Shown piece after piece: positions 1 through 6,788 of a DNA stretch of 8,004 bases; positions within the stretch are counted from its first letter, which is position 1, and every line of letters begins with the position of its first letter. The DNA comes from an uncultured Prosthecobacter sp. (GTDB taxonomy: Bacteria > Verrucomicrobiota > Verrucomicrobiia > Verrucomicrobiales > Verrucomicrobiaceae). The notes under the pieces were generated by a model. The model was given only the letters and a program-made list of their open reading frames with translations, was not told the DNA's origin and did no database searches. The position numbers were made by a program, and so were the translations under genes. Location of the stretch: positions 1 through 8,004 of the forward strand of contig CALDGV010000218.1 of the NCBI GenBank assembly GCA_937941745.1, given 5' to 3'.

Positions 1-217
1 TCAAGGTCAGCGGGCTCCAGTGCCACTGCGTCTGCCCGCCCAACAGCAGCCAGCCTCCGGTGAGCGCCAGCAGGGGCAGCATCTCCCAGCCGAGCCAGGC
101 ACCGCCCAGGAAGGGCACCTTGAAGACCGGCACCGTCAGGGCCAGCCCGCGAAACAGCGCGCTCAGCGCTGCATAAAAGAGGAGGGTGATGCCAGTGGTG
201 CGGGGAGACATGATCAT
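1..217 (-). CDS. Membrane protein of unknown function, N-terminal part only
   Basis: The reading frame runs off the left edge, so only the first 72 residues are visible. It begins MIMSPRTTGITLLFYAALSA and is strongly hydrophobic, with likely membrane helices at about residues 9-30 and 44-63 joined by an aromatic and glycine-rich turn. The first ATG (217) overlaps the stop codon of the permease gene upstream by four bases (ATGA). A second in-frame ATG at 211 would leave a 2-base gap. Either arrangement suggests translational coupling and one operon with the permease. In yej operons the next gene is normally the second permease YejE, but this N-terminus does not look like YejE, which starts with a basic cytoplasmic stretch before its first helix. 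I do not recognise the family. The coding call is safe because of the junction and high GC at third codon positions; the function is unknown. Confidence 0.7.
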   Translation of the reverse strand, partial: MIMSPRTTGITLLFYAALSALFRGLALTVPVFKVPFLGGAWLGWEMLPLLALTGGWLLLGGQTQWHWSPLTL

Positions 218-1473
218 TCAAACCGGATGCGCGGATCCGTCAGCGCCACAAAGAAGTCCGAAAGGATGTTGCCCACCATGAGCAGCACCACCTGGATGAC
301 GAGGATGCCCATCACCAGCGGGTAATCGCGGTCCAGCACGCTGTAGTAGCCCAGCAGGCCGAAGCCGTTGATTTCAAAGATCAGCTCGATCAGCGTCGAG
401 CCCGCCACAAAGATCGAGACCACGTGCCCCAGCGTCGTCGCCAGCGGGATCAGCGAGTTTCGCAGCGCATGGCCCAGCACCGCCCGCTTGAAGCCCGCGC
501 CCTTCGCCACCGCCGTGCGCACATAGTCAGCGGCCAGGTTGTCCATCAGGTTGTTCTTCACCAGCATGGTCATGAAGGCAAAGCTGCCGACCATGTAGCA
601 GACCAGCGGCAGCACTGCGTGATGCATCACATCCCAGGCCTTGCCCGCCAGGGTGAAGGAGGCGAAATCCTCGCTCACAAAGCCGCCCGTGGGGAACCAG
701 CCCAGCCGTGCCGCGAGATACACCACCAGCACGCTCGCCAGCACAAAGCCGGGGATCGCATAGCCCACAAAGATCAGGATCGAGCTGACGTTGTCGATCA
801 CCGTCCGGTGCTTGATCGCCTTCAGGATGCCCAGCGGGATGCACACGAGGTAGCTGATGATGAAGGTCACCAGCCCGTAGAAGATCGAGACCGGCATCCG
901 CTCGCGGATCATGTCCCACACCGATTCATTGTAGCGGGTGGAGATGCCCAGATTGCCCTGCAGAAGACCGTCAAACTGCGGGCGGAAGACCTGCACACGC
1001 TCCTTTTCCTTCTCCACCCTTGTCTTCCAGGCCGCCAGACCCTCCGGCTTGTCCTCGGTGGAAAGCTTCCCATCCCGGCTGACCTGCGCCTGGGTGATCC
1101 GGTAGGCGTTGTTCGGCTTCCATTGCTCCTTCGGCAGCAGCTCCTGCAGCGTCACCGGCATCTGCTCCTTGCCCTTTTCAAACTTGATGAACTGCTTGTC
1201 CCCCTCCTTCGGCAGCAGGCCCAGCCAGGCCAGGTAGGCGGGGAAGAAGGGCCGGTCGAAGCCGTAGTAGGCCGCCATCTCCTCCTTCTGCTCCTCGCTC
1301 AGGGAAGCACCGGCATCCTTCATGCCGCGCTCACCCTGCTGGGCGGCTGCCTGGCGCAGCGCTGCTTCCAGGGGGCCTCCGGGCGTCACCCGGGTGATGA
1401 AAAACACCACCATCGTCGCCCCGATCAGCGTCGGGAGGATCAGCAGGAAGCGGCGGAGAAAGTAATCGCGCAT
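214..1473 (-). CDS. yejB: YejB-type peptide ABC transporter permease
   Basis: This is an inner-membrane permease subunit of a binding-protein-dependent peptide importer of the OppB/DppB/YejB class. YejABEF imports microcin C and other oligopeptides in enterobacteria. The N-terminus is typical (MRDYFLRRFLLILPTLIGAT, first helix about 8-28), followed by the family motif TPGGP at 30-34. Further helices lie at about 196-218, 229-256, 285-305, 345-368 and 385-408. The EAA loop that contacts the ATPase is at about 313-343 (ADYVRTAVAKGAGFKRAVLG). The protein ends TDPRIRFE, as YejB proteins do. At 419 residues it is longer than E. coli YejB (about 364). The extra length is a charged, Lys/Glu-rich segment at about 86-168 between the conserved YLAWLG and LLQGNLGIS. 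No YejA-like binding protein lies upstream; the preceding gene ends in its own terminator. No Shine-Dalgarno site precedes the ATG. The permease family is certain; YejB rather than a Dpp/Opp paralogue is likely. Confidence 0.9.
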   Translation of the reverse strand: MRDYFLRRFLLILPTLIGATMVVFFITRVTPGGPLEAALRQAAAQQGERGMKDAGASLSEEQKEEMAAYYGFDRPFFPAYLAWLGLLPKEGDKQFIKFEKGKEQMPVTLQELLPKEQWKPNNAYRITQAQVSRDGKLSTEDKPEGLAAWKTRVEKEKERVQVFRPQFDGLLQGNLGISTRYNESVWDMIRERMPVSIFYGLVTFIISYLVCIPLGILKAIKHRTVIDNVSSILIFVGYAIPGFVLASVLVVYLAARLGWFPTGGFVSEDFASFTLAGKAWDVMHHAVLPLVCYMVGSFAFMTMLVKNNLMDNLAADYVRTAVAKGAGFKRAVLGHALRNSLIPLATTLGHVVSIFVAGSTLIELIFEINGFGLLGYYSVLDRDYPLVMGILVIQVVLLMVGNILSDFFVALTDPRIRFE

Positions 1474-1549
1474 GAGGCGGTGGCAGGCAGGCTTGGACTC
1501 TCAGACATACGCATCCAGGAGACAAGGCTTTGTGTCTTTTTCAGGGCAC

Positions 1550-1580
1550 AAAAAAGGGCGGGAGGCATCTCCTCCCGCCC
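1550..1580 (-). terminator. Rho-independent terminator of the metalloprotease gene
   Basis: A perfect 10-bp inverted repeat (GGGCGGGAGG / CCTCCCGCCC, 1556-1565 and 1571-1580) has a 5-base loop and, read on the minus strand, is followed by six T residues (1550-1555). It starts about 42 bases past the metalloprotease stop codon. Its position ends that transcript and separates it from the permease gene, which must therefore have its own promoter in the roughly 75 bases between. Confidence 0.93.
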
Positions 1581-1622
1581 TCAGTTCAGGCTGGGTAGCT
1601 GAAAGTGCCGCCTTGGCGGCGA

Positions 1623-3626
1623 TCAGGGCGTGGCGATCGAATCGCTCGTCTCCACGTTGTTCGCCGCATTGTAGGTCGTGCCGGAGATCGTGATGCCTGT
1701 CACCGTGAAGGTGAAGGTGCCGCGGTTCTTCGTGCGGGCCGAGGTCATCGCTGCCGTGCCCTGGCGTCCGGTCGTCTTCGACACCGTGCTGCTCGTCAGT
1801 CCGCTCCACTGGCCCGTCACCGTCGCATTCGGCACCAGCGCACCGTTCTGATTGCGCACCGTCACCGTCGCCGTGGCCTGGTAGCCCTGCTTGCTGCTGC
1901 TCAGGCTCATCGCGATGTTGGCCACATACACGTAGCTGTTGTTCTGGACCACGACCGTCACCGTGTCCGCCACGGAGGAAAGGCCGTCATTGTCCACCAC
2001 CACCAGCGAGGCCGTGTAGGTGCCCGGCGTGGTGTACGTGTACACCGGATTCGCCGCCGTGGAGGTGGCACCGTTGCCAAAGTCCCAGCTGTAAGCCGCG
2101 ATGCTGCCATCCGGATCATAGCTGCCATTGCTGGAGAAGCTCACCGCCAGTGGCGCCGTGCCGGAGAGCGGGGCCGAATTGTCTGCCACCGCGATCGGGG
2201 CCATGCCGCTCACCGGCACGATGCTGCCCGTGAGGTCATACTGTCCCAGGCTGCCGTAGTCATTGTAGGCCGTCAGCGCATCCCCCGTGCCGATGCCATC
2301 CACCGCCAGATAATAGGTGCCTTGTGGCAGCGTCGTGGTCAGCGTCGCACCCAGGGTGGTCGGGTTCACAAAGGTCACCAGGCTGCCCAGGCCATCATAG
2401 AGGGCCAGCTGGATGTCCAGGTTGGGCGAAGGCACCGCCGGGGTGGCCGTGAAGCTCACCGCGCCTGCGCCGGTGGTGAAGGCAAAGAGATCCGCGTCCG
2501 CGCGGCGCTCGATGATGCCGCCTGTGCTGATGCTCGTGCCGGTCAAAGGGGTCGCTGAGGTGATCAGGTCGCCATGCTGGTCAGCGCGGTAGCCCACCAC
2601 GCCGGCGATGATCGCCGTATCGTCCTGAAGCTGGTTCGCAAAGGGGTACTCACCCTTGCTCCACTGCGTCACTTCCTTGTAATAGCCCACGCCCATGATC
2701 GGGGCCCAGTTCGCATGGCCCTGGTAGTAGCCCACCGCCGCGATGCCATCATGCGCCACCTGCCCGTCGTGGCTCAGGTTGAAGGTGTGGCCCGCCTCAT
2801 GGCTCGCCGCCTCCGCCGTGTACTTCGCATTGCCGCTGCCCAGCTGCGCCGTGAAGACAAAGCAGGGCGTGTCCGTGTTCCAGGAGAACGAATTCAGGTA
2901 GGCCACGCCGCCCGCCCCGGCTCCATACCAGTCGTAGCTGCTGCCGCCGATGCACACGCGCACCCCAAACTGCGTGTCCGAGGTCGTGCTTTTGCGCAGC
3001 GCCTCCAGTCCGGGGTCCTCCGTCGTCACATCCACATCAAACGGGGCAAAGTCCTCCGCCACCCGCTGCCAGATCGAGACGATGTTCTGCAGCTCCGTCG
3101 TGCTGAAGGCCGTCGTCACCGTGCCGTCGGTGCTGTAGGGCGGGGTCACGATGTCCGCACCGCTGGCGAAGTTCGTGTTCCAGATCGTGCCCGTGGTCGT
3201 GTGGCCGTCAAAGTCCAGGTAGATCACCTTGCTCGCGCCCGGCTTGCTGTGCAGCAGCAGCGCCTGGGAGATGTCCGGCGTCGTCGTGGCGGAAGAAGCC
3301 ACCTCCGCCGTGCTCGCGGCCATCATGTTCTGCAGCGGCAGCAGCCCTTCGCAGACGAAGTGCAGGCGGCCCTGCTTGTCCATGCGCAGCGTCCGGTCCT
3401 GCTGGCACAGCTCGCGCAGCTCGCTCTCGCTGCGGTCATACCATCGGGCCACCTCCGGCAGGCGGCTGCCCAGCGCTCCCAGGATCTCCTGGCCGCGCGC
3501 CACGCGGTTGAAGGACTGCTGCGGGAAGGGCTCCCCGCGTGGATTGTTCTGCGCAAAAGCGCCGCTGAGCGACGCCACGAAGGCCAGAGCGGCCACGACA
3601 CTGCGGGTTGGGGATGTAGGGTTCAC
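1623..3626 (-). CDS. Secreted zinc metalloprotease (metzincin) with PPC and PKD domains
   Basis: This is a 667-residue exported protease. A signal peptide occupies residues 1-26 (hydrophobic 9-24, cut near AFA-QN). Residues about 30-115 look like a propeptide containing RLPEVARWYDRSESELREL and two cysteines (74, 92). The catalytic domain spans about 130-350. The zinc motif HEAGHTFNLSH supplies His276, Glu277, His280 and His286, and a Met-turn candidate lies at Met311 (PIMGVGYY), the metzincin signature. A PPC-type beta domain follows (about 352-470), then a PKD domain (about 476-561, with YDPDG and YSWDFGNG), then a C-terminal beta-sandwich-like region (566-663). PPC and PKD domains commonly accompany secreted peptidases in matrix or substrate binding. 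The start is GTG at 3626; no earlier in-frame start gives a better signal peptide, and no clear Shine-Dalgarno is present. It is monocistronic, with its own promoter and terminator. The natural substrate cannot be told from sequence. Confidence 0.93.
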   Translation of the reverse strand: MNPTSPTRSVVAALAFVASLSGAFAQNNPRGEPFPQQSFNRVARGQEILGALGSRLPEVARWYDRSESELRELCQQDRTLRMDKQGRLHFVCEGLLPLQNMMAASTAEVASSATTTPDISQALLLHSKPGASKVIYLDFDGHTTTGTIWNTNFASGADIVTPPYSTDGTVTTAFSTTELQNIVSIWQRVAEDFAPFDVDVTTEDPGLEALRKSTTSDTQFGVRVCIGGSSYDWYGAGAGGVAYLNSFSWNTDTPCFVFTAQLGSGNAKYTAEAASHEAGHTFNLSHDGQVAHDGIAAVGYYQGHANWAPIMGVGYYKEVTQWSKGEYPFANQLQDDTAIIAGVVGYRADQHGDLITSATPLTGTSISTGGIIERRADADLFAFTTGAGAVSFTATPAVPSPNLDIQLALYDGLGSLVTFVNPTTLGATLTTTLPQGTYYLAVDGIGTGDALTAYNDYGSLGQYDLTGSIVPVSGMAPIAVADNSAPLSGTAPLAVSFSSNGSYDPDGSIAAYSWDFGNGATSTAANPVYTYTTPGTYTASLVVVDNDGLSSVADTVTVVVQNNSYVYVANIAMSLSSSKQGYQATATVTVRNQNGALVPNATVTGQWSGLTSSTVSKTTGRQGTAAMTSARTKNRGTFTFTVTGITISGTTYNAANNVETSDSIATP

Positions 3627-3650
3627 GGATTTAAAAACGGAACTCTAGAA

Positions 3651-3677
3651 ATTATAGATTTCCGCTTTCCACGTCAA
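3651..3677 (-). promoter_or_regulatory. Sigma-70-like promoter of the metalloprotease gene
   Basis: On the minus strand a perfect TATAAT (3651-3656) is preceded by TTGACG (3672-3677, five of six matches to TTGACA). The 15-base spacer is short of the optimal 17. The -10 box ends 24 bases before the GTG start, implying a 5' leader of only about 17 bases. That is consistent with the missing Shine-Dalgarno sequence. Confidence 0.6.
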
Positions 3678-3818
3678 TGCTCATTCCTGGTTAACCCACG
3701 CACCCTAATGTCCTCAGTTTCAGACGCCGAGGTTCAGGTGTCAGGTTCCGGCTGGGCGGACTCCGGCCTGAAATTTCCCCGTTCGGATCTCCAAGCACCA
3801 ATCTCCGATCCCAGCCCC

Positions 3819-3991
3819 CCATTTCCGACCACCGACCACAAATCTGAAATCTCCGATCTAAGATCCTCCCTGTGAGATTCCAGAGGCAAGCTTCCCGGCT
3901 CCCGCTCGGCCATTGCCGATCACAAATCTGAAATCCTCGATCTCAGACAGCCATTGCTGACCTCAAATCTGAAATCCTAGATCTGAAATCC
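3819..3991. repeat. Degenerate ~41-base repeat, core ATCTGAAATC
   Basis: Four copies of the core ATCTGAAATC(C/T) lie at 3842, 3926, 3967 and 3981. The two best units are adjacent: 3909-3949 and 3950-3990 both begin GCCATTGC(C/T)GA(T/C) and continue through the core to a GATCT. The copy at 3842 is 84 bases upstream of the one at 3926, about two periods, in a similar context (CCGACCACAAATCTGAAATC). A weaker relic (AATCTCCGATCCC) sits near 3800. The units are too unequal and contain no unique spacers, so this is not a CRISPR. Function unknown; it may be a dispersed genomic repeat. Confidence 0.75.
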
Positions 3992-4004
3992 CCACCGCCT
4001 CTCC

Positions 4005-4216
4005 TTAGGCAACCTGCGCCGATCCACTTCCCAACTTCGCGTGCCGATGGGTCAGCGCCGATTTTCCACGAAAATCCTCCGTTTGCCCGTGGGCAGCCGC
4101 CTCCGACCCAAAAACCAACGCCGACGACGTATGGGCAAACACCGATCACCTATGGGTAAGCGGTGTTTGGATAAAGGAAAACGGCGTTTGAATATGGGCA
4201 AACATCGTTTGCCCAT
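4005..4216. repeat. 21-base phased tandem array with internal dyad symmetry
   Basis: About ten units follow each other with an exact 21-base period. They start at 4005, 4026, 4047, 4068, 4089, 4110, 4131, 4152, 4173 and 4194. The rough consensus is ATGGGCAAAC-NNCG-nTTTGCCC. The clearest units start at 4131, 4152, 4173 and 4194; the first two and 4068/4110 are strongly decayed. Each good unit is nearly its own reverse complement. Because the period is divisible by three, both strands therefore show open frames with a seven-residue rhythm (MGKHRSP, MGKRCLD, KGKRRLN, MGKHRLP on plus; MGKRCLP, IFKRRFP, LSKHRLP on minus). I read the DNA, not a peptide, as the conserved entity: no start-site signal is visible and the frames end wherever the array ends. 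Confidence 0.8.
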
Positions 4217-4217
4217 A
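4193..4217. repeat. Perfect 11-bp palindrome at the end of the 21-base array
   Basis: TATGGGCAAAC and GTTTGCCCATA flank a 3-base loop (ATC). This is the least degraded copy of the array's dyad. A second perfect inverted repeat links two neighbouring units (CAAACACCG at 4136-4144 and CGGTGTTTG at 4161-4169). There is no T-tract after either, so neither looks like a terminator. They could be protein-binding dyads, or hairpins if transcribed. Confidence 0.85.
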
Positions 4218-4371
4218 CTCCGGCCATGAATTTCCATGAAAAAAGAGAAAAACTGAACAAAATCCGAGGAAAAGGCAGGAAAAGCACGCTTTTTGACCTA
4301 AAGCCTCATTTTGAGATCGACTTAGAAAAACCAATCCCTCACCATCAGCGGCCTCAACCCCTGAATCGTCT

Positions 4372-5106
4372 ATGCCCCAATTCGATGATCCACTAGTCAC
4401 ATGGGATGATCCACTGGTGAAATACGACGATCCCAGGACCTATCAGGAAATCCTCAACGCCCAACCTCAGCACACCATGTTTGAAGTCGTCCTTGATATT
4501 AAAGGCCTCTCCGTGCCGGATTTGATCTCCCGCATCGAGTCCATCGTCGCCGCCACCACGGGCAAGCCCGCCTTTGCCACCCTGGCAGCCCAGCTGACCT
4601 CCCTCACCGGCAAGGTGGACACCCTGCGCAGCCGCCAGAATGTGCTGCGGGATGCGGAAAACGCCGTGACCCTGGCCACCGACGCCCGCGATGCCGCCAA
4701 AAAGGCCGCCACGGATGAGCTCATGGAGCTGGCCACCGAGATCGGCAAGCTGGCCCCCACCGAGGCCGACGTGGAATCCACCCTCCTGCGCGTGAAGGAC
4801 AAGCCCGTGCCCAAGGAAGCTCCCAGCACGCCCACCGGCCTCGAACTCAAGATGGGCGACAACGACGGCGAGCTCTCCGGCCAGTGCGAAGGCCAGCCCG
4901 GCATCGCCGACTACTACGAAATCCAGTTCACCACCAGCGACCCCCTCAGCGCCGCCCCCACCTGGCACTTCGCCGACACCAGCAAGAAAAGCCGCTTCGA
5001 ACTCACCGGCCTGCCCAGCGGCCAGAAAATCTGGGTCCGCCTCCGCGCCTGCAACGCCCGCGGCAAAAGCAGCTGGTCCGACCCCGCCTGCAAACGGGTG
5101 CCGTGA
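4372..5106 (+). CDS. DDP-repeat, helical, fibronectin type III protein
   Basis: This 244-residue protein of unknown role has three visible parts. Residues 4-21 carry three tandem copies of an aromatic-DDP motif (FDDPLVT, WDDPLVK, YDDPRTY). Residues about 46-143 are predicted mostly helical and rich in Ala, Asp, Glu and Lys (a long helix about 78-128), probably a small bundle. Residues about 151-244 form a fibronectin type III domain, with YYEIQF, the ELTGLPSGQKIWVRLRA strand pair and the closing NARGKSSWS that ends many such domains. There is no signal peptide or membrane helix. From memory, proteins with a DDP-like N-terminus, a helical middle and a C-terminal fibronectin-III domain recur in Verrucomicrobia, but I cannot name a family or function. 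GC is high, like the chromosome flanks. The ATG at 4372 lacks a Shine-Dalgarno site, as do other starts here. It lies just downstream of the 21-base array. Confidence 0.88.
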   Translation: MPQFDDPLVTWDDPLVKYDDPRTYQEILNAQPQHTMFEVVLDIKGLSVPDLISRIESIVAATTGKPAFATLAAQLTSLTGKVDTLRSRQNVLRDAENAVTLATDARDAAKKAATDELMELATEIGKLAPTEADVESTLLRVKDKPVPKEAPSTPTGLELKMGDNDGELSGQCEGQPGIADYYEIQFTTSDPLSAAPTWHFADTSKKSRFELTGLPSGQKIWVRLRACNARGKSSWSDPACKRVP

Positions 5107-5169
5107 ATATAAACTGTAAGTTATACCTTCTTTAACTCGATTAAATAGCCTAACTAAAAAATTAATTGT

Positions 5170-5490
5170 ATGGCAAAAAAAGAATCATCGAACAATAATT
5201 CTAACAGACCTCGGTATTCACGTGCTGAGGTTTATCACAAGTTGAAAACCGAGGTTTATCCTCCTTGCGCCAAGTCACCATCAGCAATCAGGATGGATGA
5301 TGATCTGGAAAGTGATCTAGGGTATGTGAATGGTTCCAAGGCATTGCTTGCTCCCAAGACCAACACGGCGTTTCAACTCACCGCACCAAACTGGTTGTTG
5401 AGCCATGACTTTGATGAAATCTCCATCGTAAGGGAACACTTTCAGAAAACCTGCGACAAGTTGAATGCAAACGGACGACTTACATCATGA
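5170..5490 (+). CDS. Unknown 106-residue protein, first gene of low-GC pair
   Basis: The protein is probably cytoplasmic: there is no signal peptide or membrane helix. It has a polar, Lys/Asn/Ser-rich tail (residues 1-14), a likely helix at 17-30, an acidic turn RMDDDLESDLGY (41-52), and a second likely helix at about 83-100 (ISIVREHFQKTCDKLN). I do not recognise it with confidence. The order helix, then DxxLxxDLG, then a late FDEI-helix loosely recalls acyl-carrier-like folds such as DUF1493, but the phosphopantetheine serine motif DSL is absent, so this is only a hypothesis. Its stop codon overlaps the start of the next gene by ATGA, so the two are very likely translated together. GC is clearly below that of the neighbouring genes, and the 63 bases upstream are AT-rich. 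The ATG at 5170 has no Shine-Dalgarno site. Confidence 0.75.
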   Translation: MAKKESSNNNSNRPRYSRAEVYHKLKTEVYPPCAKSPSAIRMDDDLESDLGYVNGSKALLAPKTNTAFQLTAPNWLLSHDFDEISIVREHFQKTCDKLNANGRLTS

Positions 5491-6635
5491 AAGAATTAGT
5501 CATAACCACACTAGTCTGCGCGGTTGCCATCCAAACAAGTTACGCAGCAAAGCCACCACCTGTGGCCACAGACTTTGATTCAAATAAGGATGGGAAGATG
5601 CAACCTATCGAGTTTGCGACGTGGCAATACTACCTTCGTGCGCCTGCCCCTTTGGATATTGACACCAATAAAGATCGAAAGGTCGATGATGACGAGCTTC
5701 TTGCTTGGGCTAAAGATTGGATGCTTGATTATGATGCTTTAGTCTCTTTGGGCGAGGTCACACCGCAAAGAGTTTCCCATATTCAACCTGATGCCCCTCC
5801 AAAGCCATGGAGCATTGAGCCTTTTCGCCTGAGAAAAGATCCAGAGGCGCTGGCAAAAAAATTGAAAGACGCTGAACCCGCCACCGCTGGTTATTACCGG
5901 AACGGCCTGACCAGTGAAGACACATGGACAGTTGAAGGTACACTCGGAGCACTTATTCCACTTTATGAAGCACCCACGTCTTCCTTGTCAGGATACAATT
6001 TGCAGGATGTTTCTCTCGTGCCTTCCGTTTCCTTAAACAGGATCACCGGAACCGGAGACGGAAGCCTATCAGAAGTGGATGCATTGGCTTACAGAGCAGG
6101 CATCTCAGCAGTTATTCAAGGTACTCAAGATACATTCTTTGATCTCCATCGATTTATGATTAATTATCGCTATGTAGGCAGCCTTGAGGGAGGTGATTTC
6201 AAGTCAGGAGGAGAACTAGATTGGGAGCCAATGAGAAATAGGCAAAAGTCGTTTTTCAACTTTAATGGGCCGTTTCAACCACTCCTCTTCAATGCAGATA
6301 CTGAAGGCAAAGGAATCCATTACCGCACAGTTCTGGCAGGACGTATCGAGGCAGGTGAATCTGACACGGGTGAGACCTTTGCTAAGGCGGGTGGCCGATT
6401 TGGTTTGCAGGCCTATCACACAGCGCTTCCACGCCTGATTGCCTTCGCAAATTATACTTACTTGTGGGAGATGGCGGACGGACAGCGTGACTTTGATTAT
6501 CTGGAAACAGGCATCAGATGGCAGCTTGATGATCTCAAACAAATATTCATTGAGGGAAAATACCGTTATGGACAAGTGCCAGCTAAATACACGGATTTAG
6601 ATCTCATACAGTTGTCTCTTGCTGTGAGGTTCTAA
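5487..6635 (+). CDS. Secreted EF-hand protein with beta-barrel-like C-terminal region
   Basis: This 382-residue protein has a signal peptide at 1-20 (hydrophobic 4-15, cut after SYA). Two EF-hand calcium loops follow. Loop one is canonical (Asp31, Asn33, Asp35, Gly36, Glu42, DSNKDGKMQPIE). Loop two (Asp59, Asn61, Asp63, Asp67, Glu70, DTNKDRKVDDDE) has Arg instead of the usual Gly at position six. A proline-rich linker lies around 98-115. From about 145 to the end the sequence shows alternating aromatic/hydrophobic strands with turns (FMINYRYVGSLEGG, LIAFANYTYLWEM, IFIEGKYRYGQ). It finishes in LIQLSLAVRF, with the terminal Phe typical of outer-membrane barrel proteins. I infer an outer-membrane barrel with a periplasmic calcium-binding N-domain; the ligand is unknown. 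It overlaps the preceding gene by four bases. GC is low compared with the flanks, suggesting acquisition. A soluble secreted beta protein is the main alternative. Confidence 0.8.
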   Translation: MKELVITTLVCAVAIQTSYAAKPPPVATDFDSNKDGKMQPIEFATWQYYLRAPAPLDIDTNKDRKVDDDELLAWAKDWMLDYDALVSLGEVTPQRVSHIQPDAPPKPWSIEPFRLRKDPEALAKKLKDAEPATAGYYRNGLTSEDTWTVEGTLGALIPLYEAPTSSLSGYNLQDVSLVPSVSLNRITGTGDGSLSEVDALAYRAGISAVIQGTQDTFFDLHRFMINYRYVGSLEGGDFKSGGELDWEPMRNRQKSFFNFNGPFQPLLFNADTEGKGIHYRTVLAGRIEAGESDTGETFAKAGGRFGLQAYHTALPRLIAFANYTYLWEMADGQRDFDYLETGIRWQLDDLKQIFIEGKYRYGQVPAKYTDLDLIQLSLAVRF

Positions 6636-6788
6636 GGTCTGAGATTTTATCTTTCGTTGTCTTTTTTTAAGAACCTCCATAGTCAGTGTTTGTTAGCAAA
6701 CACGAATGAGTTGGCAATGAGTGTGGCTATAGTTTAGCCCCATATTGTTGTTCAGCCATATCCACTTCTAGAGCGTTGAATTAATTCC
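6636..6788. other. AT-rich non-coding tail of the low-GC segment
   Basis: Together with the broken gene that follows, this makes a 382-base gap before menB. It contains a T7 tract (6662-6668), a 7-bp hairpin with a TTAG loop at 6686-6703 (GTGTTTG / CAAACAC), a small inverted repeat GGCTA/TAGCC (6725-6739), and AATGAGT twice at 11-base spacing (6705, 6716). The hairpin could weakly end the EF-hand transcript, but no T-run follows it. Confidence 0.5.

Larger units (their letters stand above)
3627..4371. other. 745-base intergenic region with two repeat families
   Basis: I find no credible protein gene here between two divergent genes. From the left it holds the metalloprotease promoter (3651-3677), a stretch of unremarkable sequence to about 3780, the roughly 41-base repeat family (about 3780-3991), the 21-base phased array (4005-4216), and finally a purine- and A-rich leader (about 4229-4290) in front of the fibronectin-III gene. 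No convincing promoter is visible for that gene. Short open frames in this region follow the repeats and occur on both strands, so they are not taken as genes. Confidence 0.75.

Noticed and set aside
424..1602. Long plus-strand frame opposite the permease gene
   Set aside because: It is His/Arg/Gln-rich with no domain and is antisense to a clear family member, an artefact of high GC codon bias.
1605..3875. Two long plus-strand frames (1605-2558, 2574-3875) opposite the metalloprotease
   Set aside because: Low-complexity Arg/His/Ala translations antisense to a protein with signal peptide, zinc motif and PKD domain.
3819..4216. CRISPR array
   Set aside because: Repeats are degenerate, adjoin without unique spacers of constant length, and no cas gene is present.
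4041..4237. Small frames on both strands encoding MGKRRLP-like heptads
   Set aside because: Both strands give similar heptads because the 21-base DNA unit is near-palindromic and divisible by three. No start signals, and the frames are confined to the repeat.
4293..4321. Promoter for the fibronectin-III gene from TTGACC at 4293
   Set aside because: No -10-like hexamer at the right distance (the sequence there is TCGACT or similar).
6626..6677. 8-bp inverted repeat GAGGTTCT/AGAACCTC around the EF-hand gene stop
   Set aside because: The loop is 36 bases and the T7 tract lies inside it, so it does not make a rho-independent terminator.
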